NCBI GenBank assembly: GCA_030549495.1
Contig: JAUIRK010001049.1
Location: 620,001-684,000 of the forward strand
Origin: Nectonema munidae
Lineage: Eukaryota; Nematomorpha; Nectonematoida; Nectonematidae
Direction: 5' to 3'
Length of the DNA: 64,000 nt
This document shows, one piece after another, positions 57,421-64,000 of the stretch; positions within the stretch are counted from its first letter, which is position 1; each line of letters begins with the position of its first letter. The position numbers and the translations under genes are program-made. The notes below the pieces were generated by a model. That model was given only the letters and a program-made list of their open reading frames with translations. It searched no databases and was not told the DNA's origin.

Positions 57421-57916
57421 GAGACACTTATACACTATTTTTGAAAGTATACGTTTAATTCAAGGGCGTAAATGTTAAAATTTTTTGTGGAACGAGGAAC
57501 TAAATTTCCATAAATTTTAATAACAATGAAATACGCATTCCTATTTTTAAAAATTCAATTTTTGAGGGGAGGCCGCGAGACGCTTTTTGCCCTCCTCTTT
57601 TAAATGTAATTTTTATCACATTATAATTTTTGATTATTTAGAGAACGACACTATGAATATTTTAAAGTAATTGTTCTAAACAATTAAGGGGTGGTTTTTT
57701 TCAAGGAAACAGTGCTGCGTGTTTAGTTTAGATTGTCAAGTGAGCTTTACTAACCATGATAGCCCGTCTTTCAACGGATAATTCACATTATATATAATAT
57801 TAGGGGGGGACTCAAAAAGTAGATTATTTTATTAAATTTTTTTCCTCATTTCTGTATTTTGTTTTTAAATATGACATGTTTCAAAATATATTAAACAAAG
57901 ACTTGGGCTCTTAACC

Positions 57917-57990
57917 AGGGGCGCACATGCGGGGGGCGACCCCCCCCCCCCCCCCCCATGTGTTTTCAAGGGGGACGGGGGGCGAAAATT
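57917..57990. repeat. CAGGGGCGCACAT end with poly-C tract
   Basis: CAGGGGCGCACATGC, then GGGGGGCG, a run of about 17 C and GGGGGACGGGGGGCGAAAA. An inverted CAGGGGCGCACAT word lies near 60240..60252. The G/C-run structure recalls the ends of a repeat family also seen near 10490 and 41260. Confidence 0.45.
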
Positions 57991-58236
57991 TTCTATAAGT
58001 AAGAGTTGCTGCTTGTTTATAAAACATGTATGATGATCGCATTTTTCCTATCGAACATATTTTACAGACGATGCGTGAGAGCTATATAATAATAATCAAT
58101 TGCTTCAATATGCACACAATAAGTAAGCAATGTTTATCACAGTGTCTTCTCTTCAATCATTCACTCAAGCTCTCTTTTTTCATTCAAGCCCTCTTCTCTT
58201 GTTAAGCTCTCCTATCTCATTCAGCTCTCTTCTCTC

Positions 58237-58433
58237 TAGTGTCGTAGCTAGGCTGGGGCATGAGGGGCCGTGCCCACACTCCTATGTACCGCATGGTGCC
58301 CCATGCGTCTTATGCGATATCAGTTTTTGAAAATTTCTCCAATGAAAGGATCAATAAAGTATAAATAATGTTGCGCAAGTTTTTTGTTTTTAAATTGTTC
58401 CCCTTCTATCAACTTTTTTTGGCTACACCACTC
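58237..58433. mobile_element. Candidate short MITE
   Basis: Inverted ends AGTGTCGTAGCTAGG (left) and, inward from the right, AGTGGTGTAGCCAA match at about 11 of 14 positions. Outside, CTTCTCTC and CTTCTGTC could be a mutated 8-bp duplication, offset by one base. No coding. Confidence 0.4.
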
Positions 58434-58953
58434 CTTCTGTCTAATTTGCATTTAGAGTTAAATTAAAATAGTTTTCAATCGTTACAATTTTATATCAATG
58501 AATATTGTTAGACTTGTGCTAGAATTTTATTTCAACAAAAGTCACTTAATCTTTATCACTACGTTTGCTACATTTTGTAACATTTGAAAACTTTAATTTT
58601 ACAAGTCAAGAAATTTTTTTCAATAGTTATTTGGGAATGAATATTTTGATTATCTATTCAGTTTAAAAGCACGAATACTCTATTTGCTTAATATTTGAGC
58701 AGAGATATTTTTATAATGTTCGATTGTTAAATTTTATAAGTAACACTGTACATAATCAAATCAATTTTTTTAAGAAAATTTGTTGATTATAATAATAAAA
58801 ATATAGTATCGAAACAAAATGTTTTAGTTGTTAAAAATGTACTTGATCTATTTATGACAGCCGTCAGAATTTTATTTGTAGACAGAAATATTAAAAAAAA
58901 AACGCAATGATTTTCTTTTCTCGTATGCTTTGATTTATGTTAGTTTGGTCCTC

Positions 58954-59045
58954 GGACAATTCGCCCCATTATTTTCATAAGACATTTTGTTTCATGGACA
59001 ATTCGCCCCGATATTTTCATAAGACATTTTGTCTCATGGACAATT
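58954..59045 (+). repeat. 42-bp tandem repeat with an inverted partner
   Basis: GGACAATTCGCCCC.TATTTTC followed by ATAAGACATTTTGT.TCAT repeats at 58954 and 58996, with a third start at 59038 (period 42). An inverted, diverged copy (GAGACAATTTGTCAGGGGGC) lies at about 59171. This may be the two ends of a small element of ~250 bp. Confidence 0.65.
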
Positions 59046-59234
59046 CTAAAAAATTAAGAGATAAATTGATTAATTTGAAATAATTTAATAGAGATAAAAT
59101 AAACAAGAATATAAAAATTTTTAATAATTTTACACATATAATAAGCAAAGATGGATGAAATTAATAGCCTATGAGACAATTTGTCAGGGGGCAAAATGTC
59201 TGTCAACCGTTATTTAAATAATTTTTTTATTATA

Positions 59235-60690
59235 AGGGCTAGTAGCTACTTAAACGTTGGCTTTTGCTGCTTATAAAAACTTGAAAACATCAAATAAACT
59301 CTAATTCGTTATGCCTCCTATTATTTTTAAATTATTCTGAGAACAGACGGTTCCATTTAATAGTGAAGATTGCTTTATTAGTTTATTTTGTTTCCTTTCT
59401 CTCTTATGTTAATTATGTAGCAAATTTTTCAATTTTGAGTAAAAGGTAAGGTGCAGCGGATGTATTTTCATTGACGGCACTGATGTACCGCTTATGTCAA
59501 ACTATGAACAAATTCGTATCGATGAGGAATCGAATCCAGAGGCTTCCGTCCTATGTCCATCATCTCAACCAACCTGCCATGCCACCCATAGAGTATGCTG
59601 TAGGGGATATGTCAAATTAGTTTTCAAAAAATTAAATTATGGTCTAAAATTTTTTAGTTTTTGTTGAAGCTATATAACTTTTTCTGAAAACTTTTTTTCC
59701 TTAAAAGTTATTATAAAAGGCAAATCATTGCAAAATGTTAAAAGTTATTTTACTTTTTGTAGATTTTTATAGCTTAATTTATTGGTTGATTTTTGTTTGC
59801 ACAATCTTATCTTTATTTTAGACCCTTTTTTGAGAGTCTAATTAACGTACACTTATTCTTATACACAAAATTCTAATACCAAGTTTTCTAACTTTAGTTC
59901 TGTTTTACATTTTTTTAGGAAGAAGGAACAAATGAAAATTAATGAATGATTTTTTTCATCCAATAAAATTTCCATTTTTTTTTATTGTTAATTGATATCT
60001 CTACCCCCTTTCTACACATAATCTGGAGATGGTGCGCATCTATTTGAAGTGAGAAAGAAGGAGCTATATATAAGTCCTCATTAATTGTTGACTTTAAGCT
60101 TAATAGGGCGGGGGTTAAAGTTTACATTAAGCTTAATTAAGAATTAAATAGAATAGACAAGAAAGGAGTAAAAATTCAGAAAAATTTGTTGTCTTTTTTG
60201 GAAAACGCTTGAAAGTCCGCCCCCTCCAATAATTTCAAGGATGTGCGCCCCTGAATCAAACACATTTTTTTCATATAAACATCGCAGGGTGTCTAGTAGA
60301 CTCTTTTCCTTCAGACTACATTCACTCATATAAAACTTTCAAACCTTCAGTCATTTATTTTCTCTATCAATCAGATATCCTTTCATCAATTCCTGTAATG
60401 TGCCTGGAAGACTACATCATTTTCAAACGAAAAGCCTATTCGCTCCGCTCCCCAAAAATTTTGGATTTTTTTAACTAGTGTCTATGCGATATGCAAATTT
60501 AATTAAAATATTTTCGCTGGAAGTATAGTATTTAAATTTCACCAATTTTGTAAAAAAAATATAAAGCAGTCTTATAAATTTAGGTTGCGCTGAATACACT
60601 CTATTTTAAAGGATTGCTTGAATATTTGTTCTCCAGTGTTATCTCCAGAACACTAATTTTGAAAATTGCAACAAAAAAAATTCCCTTGTT
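59235..60690 (-). repeat. About 1.4 kb dispersed repeat, inverted partner of 21772..22815
   Basis: Reverse-complement match to 21772..22815 over most of its length, with about 0.4 kb of additional sequence between about 59830 and 60200. The tRNA-like head is at 59525..59590 on the minus strand. The end nearest 60690 carries TTGCAACAAAAAAAATTCCC, matching TTTTTTTGTTGCAATTTTCG at 21771. Confidence 0.8.
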
Positions 60691-61470
60691 TCAAATTGTA
60701 AAACTCAATTTAAGAATACGTTAGAATTTAGAGATAGCATGAAAGTTTATCACTAACTACGTCAACAAGAAGTAGATCCTCATCAATATTAACGAAACTT
60801 AGGTTGTCGATAAAGGTCGGCGGATCGGGCAAATTTTATGCTAGGGCTGGAAATATTTTCTTATAAGTCAGCAGTTTCCCCATTAAACTACAAAAATATA
60901 ATAAATACCTATAGAAAATTTATTCTGAAAAATGAAGGTAGATTCCTTTATAAAGTGGCACTACTTTTATAACTTTCATAAGAGAATTACCAATTCCTGA
61001 TAGACTCATTTACTGTTGTGGGTGAAAAATTAAAGATACATTTTTTATGAAAAGTATTAATTTATGTAAATAATCCCTAGCTTAATATCATCAAAAAATA
61101 AAAAAATTAATTAAATTTATATGAGTTAATTTTTTGTACTATGTCGCAAAATTACAATGAAAAATTGCAATCCAGTAATAATTTTAAATTATATAATACA
61201 ATTATAAAAAATGTAGAGAACATATGTTTTACTTGAGATGAAAAAGATTTGTCGTGAAACCTGTACTCTTCTTTTTCTTTTTTGTTTAATGATATTGACA
61301 TTTTTTTCTTAAAATCACTCATTTTAAAATATAGAAGGAAAAATTATTAAATTTAGCAAAAACAAAAAATTAATGCATATATGTGTGAATTAATTAATAT
61401 TATTTATAATTTATGTAGCTATATGACTATGCATTGCAAAAAAGTGAGAAACACTTATCAATAACGATCA
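60691..61470. other. AT-rich stretch, no gene seen
   Basis: No recognisable coding. The left boundary of the 5'-truncated LINE lies near 61470. Confidence 0.4.
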
Positions 61471-61473
61471 AAA

Positions 61474-63600
61474 GTGTATAAAATGTTTTTTTCTGTTTTT
61501 TTTGTTCGTAACTTTGACTGGAAATCATATCTTAGGCCATTCTACGATTGTCCTGAATTTTTATCTTTTAAATTGAATGATAAACTCAGTTTTTTTGTTC
61601 AAAGTAATACAAAACAAGTCTGCAAGATTTCTTGCAGAAGATATATTGATAAACAAAGTAAATGGATGACACTTGAAATATTGAATCTTATTAAATTGAG
61701 AGATTGTCTTCACAGAAAGCTAAAAAAATATCCTTTGAATTCTGATTTGAAAGCTATTTTTGTTTTCCTTAAAAATAAAGTTAAGTATAGTATAAAAAAA
61801 GCAAAGGCAATTTACTATTCTAATATGTTTCGGAACGTACGTAATAACAAGCTAATGTGGAGAAAAATTAATTCTCTGATGAAAAATAATTCCAAAGGCC
61901 AAATGAGTATTTTAGATGAGAATCAATTAATTGTTGATAATCAAGTAATTGCAAATAAATTTGCCGATTTTTACTCCTCAAACATAAATTTCAATAATAA
62001 TCATGATCAAAATTTTGAAAACTATTTGACTCAGTCCTTGTCTTTATTTGAGTTTAGAAAAATAACACTTGAAGATATTTTAGTATCTCTGTCAAAGATA
62101 AAATCAAAAACAGCTAATGATATTTATGGTATTTCTCTTGACAAAATAATTTTAGTATTTGATTATTTAAAAGATTATCTTTTGATTACTTATAATTCAT
62201 GCATTGAGTTTCAGGTATTCCCCTCATGTTTCAAGTTTTCAAAAACATTGCCGACTTTCAAAAAAGGAAGTCGTAATAAAATAGAAAATTATAGACCGAT
62301 AAGCATCATTAGTTCGCTTTCTAAACTTTTTGAAAAAATTTTATACAATCAAATTGTGTCATATGTCAATGAGAGTCATATTCTATATAAGTATCAATTT
62401 GGATTTAGGCATGGTTACTCAACTACGCATCTGCATTCATTTTTTATTACAGAGATTACTGATATGTTAGAAAAAAAAGAAGATATACTGGCTCTATACT
62501 TGGACTTATCCAAGGCTTTTGATAGCATCTCATTTAATATTCTTATAAAGAAGCTTTCATACTATGGATTTTCAAGTCAAGCCCTCAAGTTAATGAACTC
62601 ATATTTAATCAATAGGTATCAAAAAGTTGTTATTAATAACTTTTCCTCTAGTCCGTTTAGATCTTTCTATAGAATTCCCCAAGGCTCTATCTTAGGCCCC
62701 CTTCTTTTCTCACTATATATTAACGACTTCCACCGAATAGATTCAAAATTAAAATGTCTTTACTTTGCAGACGACATTACAATTTTAGTTCCACTTTCAC
62801 ATTTTTCTAACTCGCAGGACTCGGTCGATGAAGTTATTAATCAAGCAAATACATGGATGATTAAGAACAGTTTGAAATAAACAAAGACAAAACAAGATAT
62901 ATGATTTTTTCAAATAAAAGTACAAAGTATTCTTTTAACACTGATATTAAGCGTGAATTCACTTTTAATCTTCTTGGATTAACTGTGAATGAAAGTTTGA
63001 GTTGGAAAAATCATATAAACTCTATTAGTATAAAGCTAAATAATGTAGCCGGAGTTTTAAAGAGATATAAAAATGAGTTTTTCATAGAAGCGATGCTTAT
63101 AATGTATAAAGCACTTTTTTTTGCCACATTGCTATTATAGCATTGTCAATTGGGGCTGTTCTAACTTGAACAAATTAAAATGCATTCAAAATCGTACTTT
63201 GAAAACAATATTAAGGACGGAACCTGATAGTTTCGATGTCGTGTATGCAAAAAAGTGTTTATTGAGTGTAAAAGAAATTTATAATCTTCAGATGTCCATA
63301 TTTGTGTATAAATTGTTTTTAAATAAACTACCTGACGTGTATGATAGATGGATAGTTCCCAGAAACAGTAGTTTAAACTATAGTCTACAATATCCAAGGA
63401 AAGTATCTATTAAATTCGTCCGTTTGCCAAGTTCTAAAAATACACTCAAGTATAGATCAATTAAACTTTGGAACGATTATGTTTATAATATTGACATCGA
63501 GAATCTCTCATTGAATTCTTTCAAAAACATCATGAAAAAAAATTTAAATTCTCTAGTATGCAATGTCTGTTCGCGAAATTGCTCGATGTGTATAAACTAA
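61474..63600 (+). mobile_element. Non-LTR retrotransposon, 5'-truncated
   Basis: A continuous RT-type polyprotein is readable from 61474 to the stop at 63598..63600, with only two frame slips. The APE endonuclease that should precede it is absent, as expected from incomplete target-primed reverse transcription. The 3' region after 63600 is AT-rich, with TATATA runs; no poly(A) tail or target duplication can be fixed. It appears younger than the antisense LINE at 32815..35130. Confidence 0.88.
61474..63600 (+). pseudogene. LINE reverse transcriptase with two frameshifts
   Basis: The first 468 codons include the linker (WMTLEILNLIKLRDCLHRKL), RT fingers (ENYRPISIISSLSKLFEKIL, YQFGFRHGYSTT), motif A (ALYLDLSKAFDSISFNILIK), motif B (IPQGSILGPLLFSLYINDF) and motif C (YFADDITIL, an FADD box). 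At about 62873 a one-base loss breaks NSLEINKDKTRYMIF. At about 63122, in a T run, a second slip breaks ALFF..HCYYSIVNWGCSNL. The C-terminus runs LKCIQNRTLKTILRT, VYAKKCLLSVKEIYNLQMSI and YRSIKLWNDY and ends in a Cys-rich CNVCSRNCSMC. CR1/Jockey-type layout. Catalytic residues are kept. Confidence 0.88.
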
Positions 63601-64000
63601 TTTTTCGCCATATCTTATGCATTCAAAGTAATTATATGTATATTATATATGTATTCACTTATATATTTTTTCTTGTATTGATTTGTTCACCTTTTTCTGT
63701 ATATATATATTTTTTTTTCTCTATGTATATTAACTTAATGTGTGGTTATATTTTCAACTATGTATTTATATATCACATAAGTTGCTTTATCTGTTCTTTA
63801 ACCTTTTATGATGTTGGAGTCTGGATGTTATCACGCGGCTTCTTGGCCTTTTAGCTCCAGTCAAGTTTTCTATCCGAAATGAAGTCACTCAAGTCATTCA
63901 TCATATGCACAATTTTCTCTTATTTCCCGGTCACATTACTCTGGTCGACCCTTTGCGAATTGTGAAGTTTTTCTCCCATAAAGTTTATTTCCAAATTTTC
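63601..64000. other. Possible LINE 3' UTR and flank
   Basis: T-rich and TATATA-containing DNA follows the LINE stop. At about 63820-63870 the composition shifts to GC-richer text, which may be host flank. No gene seen. Confidence 0.35.

Overview
The window is animal nuclear DNA: strongly AT-rich, almost free of long open frames, with spliceosomal introns ranging from about 50 nt to several kb and a dense, layered population of transposable elements. The protein style, the very short introns beside huge ones, and the mix of hAT, piggyBac, pogo/Tigger and non-LTR elements suggest an arthropod. A copepod-like crustacean would fit, but that is inference; no sequence feature identifies the species.

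Two host genes can be read, both on the minus strand. (1) A NHERF/EBP50-like PDZ scaffold gene has its first coding exon (PDZ1) at 15354..15719 and a second exon with most of PDZ2 at 10180..10407; its 3' exons are not securely found. (2) A Kelch-like (BTB-BACK-Kelch) gene runs from 56655 down to 37153. Eight coding exons join in perfect phase to about 568 residues plus a missing N-terminus; four introns are only 49-58 nt or multi-kb. It is a predicted substrate adaptor of a Cullin-3 ubiquitin ligase. The two genes have no evident functional link.

Layout: 1-10 kb, gene-poor with a possible terminal exon at the left edge, an unrecognised coding-like remnant and a SINE; 10-16 kb, the PDZ gene, whose intron holds a ~148 bp satellite-like array, an 818 bp hAT deletion derivative and a small tandem repeat; 17.6-20.1 kb, a decayed intron-containing hAT element; 20.7-24 kb, pogo remnant, SINE-bearing repeat, LINE fragment; 24.5-26.7 kb, a Tigger-like element; 28.6-30.5 kb, a piggyBac element; 30.7-31.5 kb, a hAT (DUF4371-type) fragment cut by a GC-rich RT/RNase H retroelement fragment (31.5-32.6 kb); 32.8-35.1 kb, an antisense non-LTR retrotransposon split by a TTAA-flanked MITE; 37-56.7 kb, the Kelch-like gene with transposons in its introns; 57-61 kb, repeats; 61.5-63.6 kb, a 5'-truncated non-LTR retrotransposon.

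The most striking structure lies in the Kelch gene's 6.4 kb intron: a 2,219 bp hAT-type element (48225..50443) with 8-bp target duplication ACGCCCAC, matched terminal inverted repeats and a nearly intact transposase-like frame of about 590 codons, inserted inside the N-terminal coding part of a piggyBac element that resumes at 50444. Three further short elements have exact target duplications or TTAA flanks (13483..14300, 55484..55709, 34358..34637), so insertion histories can be read directly. No CRISPR array, rRNA, functional tRNA or bacterial-type operon is seen.
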